Positions 1 through 9,388 are shown, numbered from the stretch's first letter. The stretch is DNA of 64,000 nucleotides from CAJQQY01 sp045106765 (GCA_045106765.1 JBGCFD010000052.1:1-64000), one strand, 5' to 3'. Notes: generated by a model from the sequence alone, not told the origin. A program made the numbers and translations.

Positions 1-32
1 TACATTCTCGAAAGAATGATTTATTATAAAAC

Positions 33-124
33 TGGCGGAGGAGGCGGGATTCGAACCCGCGGTACCTGTTTCCAAGTACGTCGATTTAGCAAACCGGTGG
101 ATTCAGCCACTCTCCCACTCCTCC
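33..124 (-). tRNA. tRNA-Ser (GCT anticodon)
   Basis: Read on the minus strand, the gene starts GGAGGAG and ends CTCCTCC, G, then an encoded CCA. The T arm contains GGTTCGAATCC. A long variable arm (about TACTTGGAAACAGGTA) marks a class II tRNA. The anticodon loop TTGCTAA gives anticodon GCT, which reads AGC/AGU serine codons. An open reading frame crossing this tRNA on the plus strand is spurious. Confidence 0.97.
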
Positions 125-351
125 GAGTGATTTTATCTATTAAATGTAAGCATCTTCGTTCAAATGCGGTGCAAATATATATTTACTTAATTCAAAAGTC
201 AAACCTTTTTTATGTTTTTTTTTAATATTTTTCAATTAATTCTTTGCCTGCTAATTTGCAAATAAACTCACCCTGCTTTTTTAGCCTGAAATTAAATAAT
301 TCCTACATTGTGCTATTCTTTAATAGGTAGATTTTCCAAAATTAAATTTTT

Positions 352-2196
352 ATGAAAAAAATATTTACCCTCTTTTTATTAGGTTTTTCTTCCATATGCA
401 TTTTTGCTCAAACAATTGAATTAGAAGAGTATGCTACAGGGTTTTTATCTCCTGTTGATATAACTCATGCAGATGATAACCGATTATTTGTGGTAGAAAG
501 ATCTGGTAGGATAAAAATTATAGATGAAAATGCTACTGTTTTGTCAACTCCCTTTTTAGATATTGATAATATAGTAGCAAATGCAAGTGGTCAAAGTGAG
601 CGAGGATTGCTTGGTTTAGCTTTTCATCCCGATTATATTAATAATGGTTATTTCTTTGTTAACTATATAGATAATAGTGGTGATACCCAAATCGCAAGAT
701 ACTCCAGAGATAATTCTAATATCAATATCGCTGACCCAAATAGTGAAACAATTATTCTTACAATAGATCAACCTGATAACACCACAAATCATAATGGCGG
801 CTGCATAAAATTTGGACCAGATGGATATTTGTATATCGGAATGGGAGATGGTGGAAGCGGAAATGATCCATGGAATAATTCTCAGGATACTGAAACTCTT
901 TTAGGAAAAATGCTTCGAATTGATATTGATAATGGTTCGCCCTATTCTATTCCAACTGATAATCCTTTTGTAAATGATGCAAATGTTTTGGATGAAATCT
1001 GGGCCATTGGAGTTCGGAATCCTTGGCGATTTAGTTTTGATCGAGAGACAGGTGATCTTTGGATTGCCGATGTTGGTCAGAATGCTTGGGAAGAAATTGA
1101 TTTTCAACCTGCCAATAGTCCTGGTGGTGAAAATTATGGTTGGAGATGCTACGAAGGAAATCATTTGAATGGTAGTGTAAATACTAGTAACTGTGGATCA
1201 GCAAGTGATTATGTTGCTCCAATTTATGAAGTTCAACATTCTGGGTTTACTGGTCCATGCTCCGTTACTGGAGGCTTTGTTTATCGGGGAGAAGATTATC
1301 CTGACTTGGAAGGGATTTATATTTTTGCTGATTATTGTACAGGTGAAATTTTTACCGTTACACCTGATGGTTCTGGTGGATGGGTTGGCCAAGAAGTAGC
1401 AGATTTTAATTACGACATTTCTACTTTTGGAGAGGATGTGGACGGAGAACTTTATTGTGCACGATTGGGTCAAGGTCGAATTTACAAAGTGGTATCCAAT
1501 GCTTGTGCTTCCCTTGCTGTCTCTGTAAATGTAACTAGTGAACCATGCGAAGGAGAAACAAATGGTATGGCTCAAATTGGTGGAGCTGGGGGAACTCCGC
1601 CTTATACTTTTTCGCCAAATTTAGATTTGAATAATTTAGCTGCGGATAATTATAACATTACAATTACGGATGATGCAGGATGTACTTCTACCGAATCATT
1701 TACGGTGAATTCATTATCTCTTCCTACCGTTCCTACGATTACAGTTAATGATAATTTATTAACTGCTCCAAATACATATACTGCTTATCAATGGTATTTC
1801 AATGGTCAAATTATCGCAGGTGCTACCAATGAAACTTACACTTTTTTTGAATCTGGAAATTATACAGTTGTAGTGACAGGAGGAAATGGATGTACTAATA
1901 CATCAATGGTAATATCAGTTACTACGAGTATAAAAAATATTCCTGCTTTAAACGAAATTACCATTACTCCAAATCCTTTTGATAAAGATATATTTATTGA
2001 AATATCTGTCAATAAAGCGATTGATTTGGAATTGGAAATTCTAGATTTGAATGGAAAATTGATTCTTGCTAAAAATATTTCTATCAAGGATAAATATGCA
2101 GAAGGGCTTAATTTGGAACACCTAAGCAATGGTGTTTATTATTTAAACTTAAAATCTGAACAGGACATTATTGTTAAAAAAATAATTAAAAATTAA
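352..2196 (+). CDS. secreted PQQ-dependent sugar dehydrogenase-like protein with T9SS type A sorting domain
   Basis: The 614-residue protein starts with a signal peptide (about residues 1-19, ending CIFAQ). A six-bladed glucose/sorbosone dehydrogenase propeller follows (about 25-380), with typical stretches such as GLLGLAFHPDY, NHNGGCIKFGPDGYLYIGMG and VRNPWRFSFD. The middle (about 385-520) resembles Ig/PKD-type repeats. The end (about 535-614, from ITPNPF to GVYYLNL and VKKIIKN) is a type A C-terminal domain for export by the type IX system. Family members oxidise aldose sugars at the cell surface with PQQ, but the substrate cannot be told from sequence. It stands alone, convergent with the M1 peptidase gene. 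Confidence 0.88.
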   Translation: MKKIFTLFLLGFSSICIFAQTIELEEYATGFLSPVDITHADDNRLFVVERSGRIKIIDENATVLSTPFLDIDNIVANASGQSERGLLGLAFHPDYINNGYFFVNYIDNSGDTQIARYSRDNSNINIADPNSETIILTIDQPDNTTNHNGGCIKFGPDGYLYIGMGDGGSGNDPWNNSQDTETLLGKMLRIDIDNGSPYSIPTDNPFVNDANVLDEIWAIGVRNPWRFSFDRETGDLWIADVGQNAWEEIDFQPANSPGGENYGWRCYEGNHLNGSVNTSNCGSASDYVAPIYEVQHSGFTGPCSVTGGFVYRGEDYPDLEGIYIFADYCTGEIFTVTPDGSGGWVGQEVADFNYDISTFGEDVDGELYCARLGQGRIYKVVSNACASLAVSVNVTSEPCEGETNGMAQIGGAGGTPPYTFSPNLDLNNLAADNYNITITDDAGCTSTESFTVNSLSLPTVPTITVNDNLLTAPNTYTAYQWYFNGQIIAGATNETYTFFESGNYTVVVTGGNGCTNTSMVISVTTSIKNIPALNEITITPNPFDKDIFIEISVNKAIDLELEILDLNGKLILAKNISIKDKYAEGLNLEHLSNGVYYLNLKSEQDIIVKKIIKN

Positions 2197-2201
2197 TGGT
2201 A

Positions 2202-2245
2202 AATGATTAATTCCTTGGTAGCTTACTACTAAGAAATTAATCATT
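2202..2245. terminator. inverted repeat between convergent genes
   Basis: AATGATTAATT and AATTAATCATT form an 11-bp stem between the two convergent stop codons. There is no clear T tract on either side, so a role as a bidirectional terminator is likely but not certain. Confidence 0.4.
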
Positions 2246-2257
2246 CACAGTTAAACA

Positions 2258-4126
2258 TTATTTAAGCAATTTATCCATCGTTTGAGTGGAAACTGAGTGG
2301 TAGTTAGGTCTTGCCTTTTTATAAATATTCTGAGCAATTTCAAGTTGCCCTTTTTCTTTAAATGCTCGATACAAAGGAGTCAAAAATTTACGTCTTCCTA
2401 CCGAAACTAAAAATTTTTCAATATTTGGAAGTATATTGTTAGCATATCCATTCTTAATAGCAATTTCAAACCAAGCAGCTAAGATTTCTGAATTTCCAGA
2501 AGTAGAAAAATTAAATTTACCATCTAATTTTTTCATCAAACCTTTTTCATCAACAGTTGGTAATTGACGAATAAAATGCAACCATTCGTGTGTGGTCCAA
2601 TTCGTTACCTTCAAATATTTTGGATCATAATTTTCTTTGATCAAACCTACAACTTTGTCAACCGCTGCAAATTTTTCAGTTGTAATCTTAGTAACATTTG
2701 CAGGAATTCCTGGTCCGAAAATCCATTCATCAATATCTACTTCCACTTGATATTTTTCTATCAAATTTTTATTTAAATATTTAATAAATTCCTTGGTGGT
2801 TAGTGTTTGAAATTTATGAGTATCAAAATAGGTTTTTAAAAAATTATCCATTTTTTCTCGACCAACTTTATCTTCCAACATCATCAAAAAGTAAGCTCCT
2901 TTTTCATATGCAATATCTGTCATTCCATCATCTGGGTCTCGTCCATCTAAATCCAAAAATAGATGAGTATCTTTGTCATCCAAATCTTTTACATCTGCTT
3001 CTAAATCTTGAAATCCTAATACCGCTAGCATATTTGCATATTCCTCTCCGTACAAAGCTTCCATTATTCGTCTTTCAAAATAAACAGTAAATCCTTCATT
3101 CAACCAGAAGTCATTCCAGGTTGCATTGGTCACTAAATTCCCCGACCAAGAGTGCGCCATCTCATGAGCAATCAAAGCGGTCAAAGATCGGTCTCCAGCA
3201 ATAATCGTTGGAGTCGCAAATGTCAACCGCGGATTTTCCATTCCGCCAAAAGGAAAACTTGGAGGTAAAACAATCACATCATATCGATCCCACAAATATT
3301 TCCCATATAAATCTTCTGCTGCAATCAACATTTTTTCCATATCTGCAAACTCATATAAAGATGGTTTGAGCAAACTTGGTTCAGCATAAATGGCTGTTCG
3401 AGGGCCAATCGCACCATATTCCAAATCTCCAATTGCCAATGCAATTAAATAAGGAGGAATGGGTTGTTTCATCTCAAATTGATAAACTCCAGAATCATTT
3501 TTTTCTGTTGGATTACTTGCAGACATCACAGGTAAAAGTTCTTTCGGAACTTTAATTGTTGCATTATAAGTAATTCTAATCCCTGGAGAATCTTGACATG
3601 GAATCCAAGTTCGTGTCAAAATTGCTTGACCTTGAGTAAATAAAAATGGATGTTTTTTACCAGCAGTTTGTTGAGGATTTAACCAATCGACTGCTGCTGC
3701 ATCTGGATTGGTGGAATAATAAATTTTTACTTTTTTTGTCTTTGGAGTAATCACTACCTCTAATGGTTTTCCTAAAAATTCTTTCTCCTCTCCTATTTTA
3801 AAAGTCGTAGGAGTTTCGTTTTCATTAAGCGTCACTTTTTCAATATTCAAATTTCGAGTATCGAAGATAATTTTATCCGCCTGATTATTTTCTATGTCGA
3901 ATGAAGCAAAACCATTTAAAGTTTTAGTTTCAAAATCTGCCACTAAATTTAAATTGAGGTGTTTTGTTTTAGCCATCTCAGGCTGGGCAAAACTATGGAC
4001 ATCTTTTCTTACATTTTTAGTTTCTTCTGAATTCATTTTATCATTTATAGGTGGCACTTTTTCTTCTCCGCATTGTATAAATAAAATAGAGAAAAGTAAA
4101 AGTAAAATTAGTTTGGTACTATACAT
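2258..4126 (-). CDS. M1 family aminopeptidase (leukotriene A4 hydrolase-like) lipoprotein
   Basis: A zinc aminopeptidase of 622 residues. It has a lipoprotein signal (LFIQC, Cys about 19), the M1 substrate motif GGMEN (about 295) and the zinc site HEMAH (about 319-323), followed 18 residues later by the third ligand in WLNEGF. The C-terminal 200 residues match the helical leukotriene A4 hydrolase-type domain, which distinguishes it from the larger PepN branch. It probably sits on the periplasmic or outer face of a membrane and trims N-terminal residues from peptides. No operon partner is evident: the next upstream gene is separated by about 90 bases. Confidence 0.92.
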   Translation of the reverse strand: MYSTKLILLLLFSILFIQCGEEKVPPINDKMNSEETKNVRKDVHSFAQPEMAKTKHLNLNLVADFETKTLNGFASFDIENNQADKIIFDTRNLNIEKVTLNENETPTTFKIGEEKEFLGKPLEVVITPKTKKVKIYYSTNPDAAAVDWLNPQQTAGKKHPFLFTQGQAILTRTWIPCQDSPGIRITYNATIKVPKELLPVMSASNPTEKNDSGVYQFEMKQPIPPYLIALAIGDLEYGAIGPRTAIYAEPSLLKPSLYEFADMEKMLIAAEDLYGKYLWDRYDVIVLPPSFPFGGMENPRLTFATPTIIAGDRSLTALIAHEMAHSWSGNLVTNATWNDFWLNEGFTVYFERRIMEALYGEEYANMLAVLGFQDLEADVKDLDDKDTHLFLDLDGRDPDDGMTDIAYEKGAYFLMMLEDKVGREKMDNFLKTYFDTHKFQTLTTKEFIKYLNKNLIEKYQVEVDIDEWIFGPGIPANVTKITTEKFAAVDKVVGLIKENYDPKYLKVTNWTTHEWLHFIRQLPTVDEKGLMKKLDGKFNFSTSGNSEILAAWFEIAIKNGYANNILPNIEKFLVSVGRRKFLTPLYRAFKEKGQLEIAQNIYKKARPNYHSVSTQTMDKLLK

Positions 4127-4218
4127 TTTTGTGATTTTTTTTAACCTTAAAAACGGAAAGGTAATATTTTGAATGGACGTTTGGAATGGATGGTTTCATT
4201 TTTAACAAAAAAATAAAA

Positions 4219-4857
4219 CTAGAAATAGTGAGGGTGATTTTTTTCGATATTAATCTGAAATTTCCCCGTAAATATTTTGGTTCTTGTAGTAGATGGTTTT
4301 GCTGTTCCAAAGTAAATGGTTTCTTTTACTTTTAAGTTTATTTCACCAATTAATTCAGAGCCAATGACAACTGGCAAAAATTGATTTAATTTTAAGCTTC
4401 TATCGATAGTTTTCCATTCAACATTTTTGTAAGGGAAAACATAAGTCGTTTTATAATCAACTTTAAACTTCCTGTCTTTTATTTCCACATAAATAGCTTC
4501 TCCATTTGAAATACTTTCCTCATATAATTTTAATCCCAGTTTTCCATCTTTTATTTTATACTTACATAAACTTAACTCGGATAAAGTATCAGAAAAAACT
4601 CTTTCTTCTTTTTCTAATAAAGAAATGCACTTTGCATTATGAATGATTTGAATAGTATCTTGAGCAGAAACAATATCACTCATTGTATTTTCAAAACCAT
4701 TGGCATGTTTTACTATATAGTAAGGATAACTCCAGTCATCTTTTCCAATCATTGGCCCTTTTAAAGACTTATCAACTTTATACTCTTTCCATTTAGAACT
4801 CTTTTTCTTCTCTTGCTCATAATTGAACGTGTTAACTTGTTTTTTCCAATTAGCCAC
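4219..4857 (-). CDS. hypothetical protein, probably the 3' part of a frameshifted exported protein
   Basis: This is a 212-residue open frame with a GTG start and no family I recognise. It is rich in beta-prone segments and lysine. The frame stays open upstream of the GTG, where it would encode a hydrophobic stretch (FAILFLIV) but has no ATG. A start ATG at 4967 lies in another frame and gives the missing half of a signal peptide. One extra T in the T7 run (4930-4936) would join the two into one protein of about 249 residues. So the GTG is probably not the real start: the gene is either broken or misread by one base. Confidence 0.6.
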   Translation of the reverse strand: MANWKKQVNTFNYEQEKKKSSKWKEYKVDKSLKGPMIGKDDWSYPYYIVKHANGFENTMSDIVSAQDTIQIIHNAKCISLLEKEERVFSDTLSELSLCKYKIKDGKLGLKLYEESISNGEAIYVEIKDRKFKVDYKTTYVFPYKNVEWKTIDRSLKLNQFLPVVIGSELIGEINLKVKETIYFGTAKPSTTRTKIFTGKFQINIEKNHPHYF

Positions 4858-4967
4858 ACTCGACCATGATTTAATACTTGGAAATATTTTTATAGATATG
4901 GAGTGAGTAACGATTAGAAATAGAATGGCAAAAAAATAAATGAAGAGGTTTTGATTATTGTTTTCAT
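4858..4967 (-). pseudogene. out-of-frame 5' end of the preceding hypothetical gene
   Basis: The minus-strand ATG at 4967 begins MKTIIKTSSFIFLPFYF and then stops. Adding one base in the T7 homopolymer at 4930-4936 changes this to a normal signal peptide (MKTIIKTSSFIFF then AILFLIVTHS) that runs without a stop into the frame at 4857. The fit is visible directly. Whether the missing base is biological or a sequencing error cannot be decided here. Confidence 0.55.
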
Positions 4968-5012
4968 AGAAAATTTATATTTTAGTGTTGAATCAAATAT
5001 AAGAAATTTCCT

Positions 5013-5058
5013 AAAATAAATGGTCAAAGAAATTTAAATTCCTTTGACCATTTATTTT
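5013..5058 (-). terminator. strong hairpin terminator after the TM2 gene
   Basis: AAAATAAATGGTCAAAG and its exact complement CTTTGACCATTTATTTT flank an 11-base loop, a 17-bp stem whose AT-rich flank gives T-rich tails on both strands. It sits 25 bases downstream of the TM2/SHOCT gene stop. Confidence 0.75.
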
Positions 5059-5082
5059 ATAACAAAACATTTACATTCAACT

Positions 5083-5898
5083 TTAAGTATCTAAAAGTTT
5101 TTGCTTTTGTTCTTGAAATTCATCTGGAGTTAAAACTCCTTTTTCATACAATGCTCCTAATGAGGCAATTTGATCTAATAAATCTGTTGCTTTTTCATCT
5201 TCCATTAAATCCAATTTTTGATCTTGTTCTTCTGGCAAGTATCTCGGAATTTGATAACTATTTTTTACAAATTCTTCAAACCTAACATGCGTTCTTAAAA
5301 ATGCTAAAGCATCGGATTCATGAATTGTCTCAAAATCAACATATCCAAAATCTACTGCTTTGTCCAAATGGAATAATGACTTTTCAGGTTCTTCATTAAT
5401 AGAATAACAACAAGCCATTAAGTAATGAGTTTTGGAATCTTTAAAGTCCGCATTCAGAGCTTTTCGAAAATCTATAATCGCACCTTGCACATCATACTCA
5501 TCGAATTTTCGCATTCCAGATTCCTTAAATGAATTTACTGGTTCTACATTTACTCTTCTTCTTTTAGGTTCTCGGTGTTCTCTTGGCTCCCTTGCCATCC
5601 TAGATTCATATAATCTATCTCGTCGCGATTGAGGACGAGGTTGATCTCTTAAATACTTTGCATTGTATTTTTCATCAAATTCTTCTGTAGGTTTTACAAA
5701 AAATAAAACTGCATCAATAAATCCTAAAATTGCAGGAATAAAAATAAAAGGGGCATTTTCTTCCACCGTTGCAACCATCATCATAAAAAATAATCCAAGG
5801 TGTAAAAAACCTTTGACTCGTTCTCCTAAATAAAATCGATGTATTCCAACAATTCCAAATAATAAAGCTAATAAGGAAGCCGTCCTTTTCTTTTTCAT
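5083..5898 (-). CDS. TM2 domain protein with TPR-like middle and C-terminal SHOCT domain
   Basis: This 271-residue protein has three parts. Residues 1-75 are a TM2 domain: two membrane helices with LLFGIVGIHRFYLGERVKG and a second helix at FIFIPAILGFIDAVLFF. Residues about 90-125 are a basic linker rich in Arg, Pro and Glu. Residues about 130-215 form a TPR-like helical repeat (GAIIDFRKALNADF, HYLMACCYS). Residues 235-271 are a SHOCT segment (LGALYEKGVLTPDEFQEQKQ), common at the ends of small membrane proteins. It is probably an inner-membrane scaffold protein; no enzyme activity is suggested. Confidence 0.8.
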   Translation of the reverse strand: MKKKRTASLLALLFGIVGIHRFYLGERVKGFLHLGLFFMMMVATVEENAPFIFIPAILGFIDAVLFFVKPTEEFDEKYNAKYLRDQPRPQSRRDRLYESRMAREPREHREPKRRRVNVEPVNSFKESGMRKFDEYDVQGAIIDFRKALNADFKDSKTHYLMACCYSINEEPEKSLFHLDKAVDFGYVDFETIHESDALAFLRTHVRFEEFVKNSYQIPRYLPEEQDQKLDLMEDEKATDLLDQIASLGALYEKGVLTPDEFQEQKQKLLDT

Positions 5899-6116
5899 GT
5901 AAATTATTTTTGATTTTAAGATTGATCTGTTCTTAGCCTTATATTTTAAAATCTAAATTACGGTATAATTTATAAAAATCTTCTTTTCCTTTCGCCAAAC
6001 AGATGATATTCTTAGATAAGATTAAAAAAATGCCTTGAAATTGATTTGGAAATAATCATTATTTAATTTCAAAAGCATTGCTTACTTTTACCTTTCGCAA
6101 AACACAAACAAAAACT

Positions 6117-7529
6117 ATGGAATTAGCAGTAGGAATTTTTCGCGGATCTTTGGGGATCGCAGCACTTATTGGAATTTGTTATTTATTGAGTAATAATCGG
6201 AAAGCGATTGATTGGGGCTTGGTGATAAAGGGGTTGTTGATTCAATTAGGACTTGCATTAGCTTTATTAAATATCCCTTTTCTTAGATCTATTTTTAAAG
6301 TTGTTTCTGATTTTTTTGTACAAATTTTAAAATTTTCTGAAGCAGGAGCATCATTTCTATTTGCGGGATTGATGGATCCCTCACAATCATTTGGATATAT
6401 TTTCGCATTTCAGGTATTACCCACCATTGTTTTCTTTGCAGCTTTTTCAGCTGTTTTATACTATTTAGGAATTCTTCAACGAATTATTTTTGGATTCGCT
6501 TGGCTAATGAAAAAAGTGATGGGACTTTCTGGATCAGAAAGTTTAGCCGCCGCCGCTAATGTTTTTATTGGTCAAACAGAAGCACCATTAGTCGTTAAGC
6601 CATATCTAGAAAAAATGACTCGCTCTGAAATGCTTTGTTTAATGACAGGAGGAATGGCTACAATTGCGGGTGGTGTTTTTGCAGCATATGTTGGATTCCT
6701 TGGAGAGTCATTTGCTGTTTTGCCTGATGTTTCAGGTATGACTGAAGAAGCTGGAAAATTAGCTATTGAAACGGCCAAAGATGCTTCTAAAATTTTATTT
6801 GCTCAACACCTTTTACTTGCATCAATAATTTCTGCACCAGCAGCAATTGTTGCTTCGAAGATATTGTACCCTCAAGATGAACTTGAAAAAGTAAATCAAG
6901 ATTTTATAGTTCCTAAAGATAAAATTGGAAGTAATTTATTAGAAGCTATTGCAATAGGAACTACAGATGGTTTAAAGTTAGCTGTTAATGTAGGAGCGAT
7001 GTTATTAGTTTTTACTGCATTAATTGCAATGGTAAATTTCTTCTTATTTAAAATTGGTTATTACACTCCATTGAATGGATGGGTGACTGATTTTGCACTC
7101 TACCTTAAAGGGAATGGATTTCAAATACAACCTTCTGCTATGGAAGGTCTAAATCTTGAATTTATCTTAGGGTGCCTATTCGCACCAATTGCTTGGTTGT
7201 TGGGAGTACCAAGTACAGATATATTTTTGGTAGGTCAATTACTTGGTCAAAAAACTGCTATCAATGAATTTTTTGCCTATGCTGAGTTAGGTAAATTCAC
7301 CAAAGTTTTAGAAATCAAATCTTTAATTATCGCAACTTACGCACTTTGTGGTTTCGCAAACTTTGCTTCCATTGGAATTCAAATTGGTGGAATTGGGGCA
7401 ATTGCACCAGGACAAAAAACTACGGTAGCAGAGTTTGGAATTAAAGCTTTGATTGGAGGAACGGTGGCTTGTTTTATTACGGCTGCAATTGCTGGGATGA
7501 TTGTGTCGGAGAGTAGTTTTTTATTTTAA
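6117..7529 (+). CDS. concentrative nucleoside transporter (NupC/CNT family)
   Basis: I place the start at ATG 6117, giving 470 residues; the frame also runs upstream to a TTG but without a plausible N-terminus. It is a polytopic inner-membrane protein with the CNT signatures GQTEAPLVVKPYL and MTGGMATIAGGVFAAYVGF in the nucleoside-binding hairpin, and NFASIGIQIGGIGAIAPGQ near the end. CNT proteins import nucleosides with Na+ or H+; which bases are used is not readable from sequence. It is convergent with pyrC, another pyrimidine-related gene, but the two are not an operon. Confidence 0.93.
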   Translation: MELAVGIFRGSLGIAALIGICYLLSNNRKAIDWGLVIKGLLIQLGLALALLNIPFLRSIFKVVSDFFVQILKFSEAGASFLFAGLMDPSQSFGYIFAFQVLPTIVFFAAFSAVLYYLGILQRIIFGFAWLMKKVMGLSGSESLAAAANVFIGQTEAPLVVKPYLEKMTRSEMLCLMTGGMATIAGGVFAAYVGFLGESFAVLPDVSGMTEEAGKLAIETAKDASKILFAQHLLLASIISAPAAIVASKILYPQDELEKVNQDFIVPKDKIGSNLLEAIAIGTTDGLKLAVNVGAMLLVFTALIAMVNFFLFKIGYYTPLNGWVTDFALYLKGNGFQIQPSAMEGLNLEFILGCLFAPIAWLLGVPSTDIFLVGQLLGQKTAINEFFAYAELGKFTKVLEIKSLIIATYALCGFANFASIGIQIGGIGAIAPGQKTTVAEFGIKALIGGTVACFITAAIAGMIVSESSFLF

Positions 7530-7549
7530 AAACTACATTATAACATCGC

Positions 7550-7764
7550 AGATAGTAACGTAATTCTCTGCTTTAGCTAACTGTAAAAAAAAGAGCATAG
7601 CGATTTTTTTCACAAAAACTCTTCCAATATATCTTTTCTAAAAACAAAAGCCATTCAAATGATGAATGCCTTTTGTTTTTGTAAACTCTCTTGGTTTAAC
7701 TTTCTAAAAATCGCTGCACTCTTTTTTTTACGGTCAGCTAAAGCAGGCAGCCACGATACTATCT
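7550..7764. repeat. long imperfect inverted repeat (MITE-like or double terminator) between nupC-like gene and pyrC
   Basis: The left arm (about 7550-7610) contains AGATAGTAACGT, CTGCTTTAGCTAACTG, A8 and GAGCATAGCGATTTTT. The right arm (about 7706-7764) is its imperfect reverse complement (AAAAATCGCTGCACTC, T8, CAGCTAAAGCAG, ACGATACTATCT). Arms of about 60 bp enclose about 95 bp holding a smaller hairpin (AAAACAAAAG...CTTTTGTTTT, 7640-7680). It fills the whole gap between the convergent stop codons. It could be a non-autonomous transposable element remnant or an elaborate bidirectional terminator. Confidence 0.65.
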
Positions 7765-7765
7765 A

Positions 7766-9100
7766 TTACTTGTTAAACTGCATCCGCTCCCCTTTTTTTC
7801 CTTCAAAGAATTCTCCATTTTCATAAGCTAGATGTCCAGAAACTATTGTTGCATCTACATTGCCTTTAAAAGTATGATTTTCAAATGGCGACCAATTACA
7901 TTTATAATGAACATTACTTTTTTCTACGGTCCATTCTTTTTCTAAATCAACAATAATTAGATCCGCCCAATTACCTTCTTCCACAAATCCTCGATCTTTA
8001 ATACGGAAACACTCCGCTGGAGCATGACACATTTTTTCAACAATTCTTTCTAACGTTATTTTTCCTTTTTGGTAAAATTCCAACATGACATTCAAAGTAT
8101 GTTGTATCAATGGAACTCCAGAAGGTGCATTGAAATAAGTACCACTTTTTTCATCCCAAGTATGTGGTGCATGATCTGTTGCAATGATATCCAACCGATT
8201 ATCCAATAAGGCTGGGAAAAGTGCTTCTTGATGTTTGGAAGCTTTTATGGCAGGATTACATTTAATTTGAGTACCATATTTTTTATAATCTAATGCATTA
8301 AAATATAGATGATGCACACAAACTTCAGATGTGATTCTTTTTTCAGTCAAAGGAATATCATTCCGAAAAAGATCCAACTCGTCTGCTGTAGAAATATGTA
8401 AAATATGCAACCTTGAATTATGTTTTTTAGCCATTTCTATTGCCATACTTGATGACAAATAGCAACCTTCCACCGAACGAATAATTGGATGCAATTCTAT
8501 TGGAATATTATCTCCATGAATGGATTTATAATGTTCCATATTTTTTCGGATGGTCACCTCGTCCTCACAATGAGTTGCCATCAACATTGGAACTTCAGAA
8601 AATAACCCCTCCAAGGTTTTTCGATTATCCACCAACATATTTCCAGTACTCGATCCCATGAAGATTTTCACTCCACAAACATTTTCAGCATCTGTTTTTA
8701 AAACTTCTTCCAAATTATCATTAGTTGCCCCCATAAAAAAAGAGTAATTCGCTAATGATTTTTGCGCAGCAATGTCATATTTGTTTTGCAATAATTCTTG
8801 AGTTACCGCCGGTGGTTTGGTGTTGGGCATTTCCATAAATGAAGTTACACCTCCTGCGACTGCTGCTCTAGGTTCGGTATACAAGTCAGATTTATGAGTC
8901 AAACCCGGTTCTCTAAAATGAACTTGATCATCAATGATTCCTGGCAAAACATATTTACCAGTAGCATCAATTTCTCGATCTACTTTTTCATCAATAGTAG
9001 AATCAATCTTCTCGATTCTTCCATTTCTCACTAATATATCTGAGTGGAAAATTTCGCCTCGGTTGACCACCTGAGCATTTTTTATTAGAATGGTTGACAT
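7766..9100 (-). CDS. pyrC: dihydroorotase (class I)
   Basis: The enzyme closes N-carbamoyl-L-aspartate to dihydroorotate in pyrimidine synthesis. It is 444 residues long, normal for class I. The metal-site region reads DDQVHFREPG, the carboxylated lysine lies in GVKIFMGSSTGNM (about 145), further histidine ligands are in MATHCEDE and LHILHIST, and the catalytic aspartate is in IIATDHAPH. The first histidine of the usual HVH pair is Q here; I recall the same change in other Bacteroidota dihydroorotases, so I read it as a lineage trait. The start ATG at 9100 is preceded by an A-rich leader and two terminator hairpins closing the upstream repeat array. Confidence 0.93.
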   Translation of the reverse strand: MSTILIKNAQVVNRGEIFHSDILVRNGRIEKIDSTIDEKVDREIDATGKYVLPGIIDDQVHFREPGLTHKSDLYTEPRAAVAGGVTSFMEMPNTKPPAVTQELLQNKYDIAAQKSLANYSFFMGATNDNLEEVLKTDAENVCGVKIFMGSSTGNMLVDNRKTLEGLFSEVPMLMATHCEDEVTIRKNMEHYKSIHGDNIPIELHPIIRSVEGCYLSSSMAIEMAKKHNSRLHILHISTADELDLFRNDIPLTEKRITSEVCVHHLYFNALDYKKYGTQIKCNPAIKASKHQEALFPALLDNRLDIIATDHAPHTWDEKSGTYFNAPSGVPLIQHTLNVMLEFYQKGKITLERIVEKMCHAPAECFRIKDRGFVEEGNWADLIIVDLEKEWTVEKSNVHYKCNWSPFENHTFKGNVDATIVSGHLAYENGEFFEGKKGERMQFNK

Positions 9101-9189
9101 ACTTCCTTTTTTGAAATCTTAAAAAAAGCGAAAATAGAAAATATTTATCGTCAATCGTAGTTGAATTTTTCAAATTCAGAAAAAATATG

Positions 9190-9210
9190 ACTGGATTTGT
9201 AAAATCCAGT
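9190..9210 (-). terminator. hairpin between the repeat array and pyrC
   Basis: Minus strand: ACTGGATTT, a 3-base loop, AAATCCAGT, then CATATTTTTT. The 9-bp perfect stem with a T tract is a good intrinsic terminator. It lies directly after the stronger one at 9220-9260, so transcription from the array should not enter pyrC. Confidence 0.7.
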
Positions 9211-9219
9211 TATAGGCAT

Positions 9220-9260
9220 AAAAAAAGCAAGTCGCACTTTCTACAGAAAATGCGACTTGC
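9220..9260 (-). terminator. strong intrinsic terminator ending the repeat array
   Basis: Minus strand: GCAAGTCGCA, a 14-base loop, TGCGACTTGC, then seven T (9226-9220). It closes the last, degenerate unit of the array, whose frame ends KDMFMEL at 9269. Confidence 0.85.
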
Positions 9261-9268
9261 TCAACAAA

Positions 9269-9310
9269 TTATAATTCCATGAACATATCTTTTAAGCTAA
9301 TCTGACTTAG
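9269..9310 (-). pseudogene. degenerate micro-ORF, last unit of the array
   Basis: The frame from a TTG at 9310 reads LSQISLKDMFMEL before the stop at 9269. Only the KDMFM(E)L tail and the sequence just downstream match the intact units. The N-terminal half and the Shine-Dalgarno sequence are missing, so I take it as a decayed copy. Confidence 0.4.
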
Positions 9311-9388
9311 CAAATATTTTTATTGTGTAAAAACACAAATATTTATTCTTTAATATGAAAATATTTATTAATTTTACATTTCAATTAA

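Noticed and set aside
16..225. Plus-strand open frame across tRNA-Ser
   Set aside because: It reads through the antisense of a complete tRNA; no independent support.
7766..9100. Dihydroorotase with an altered metal-site histidine (DDQVHF in place of the usual HVH)
   Set aside because: From memory the same Q occurs in other Bacteroidota class I dihydroorotases; the rest of the site is intact, so I treat it as a lineage trait rather than an inactive enzyme.
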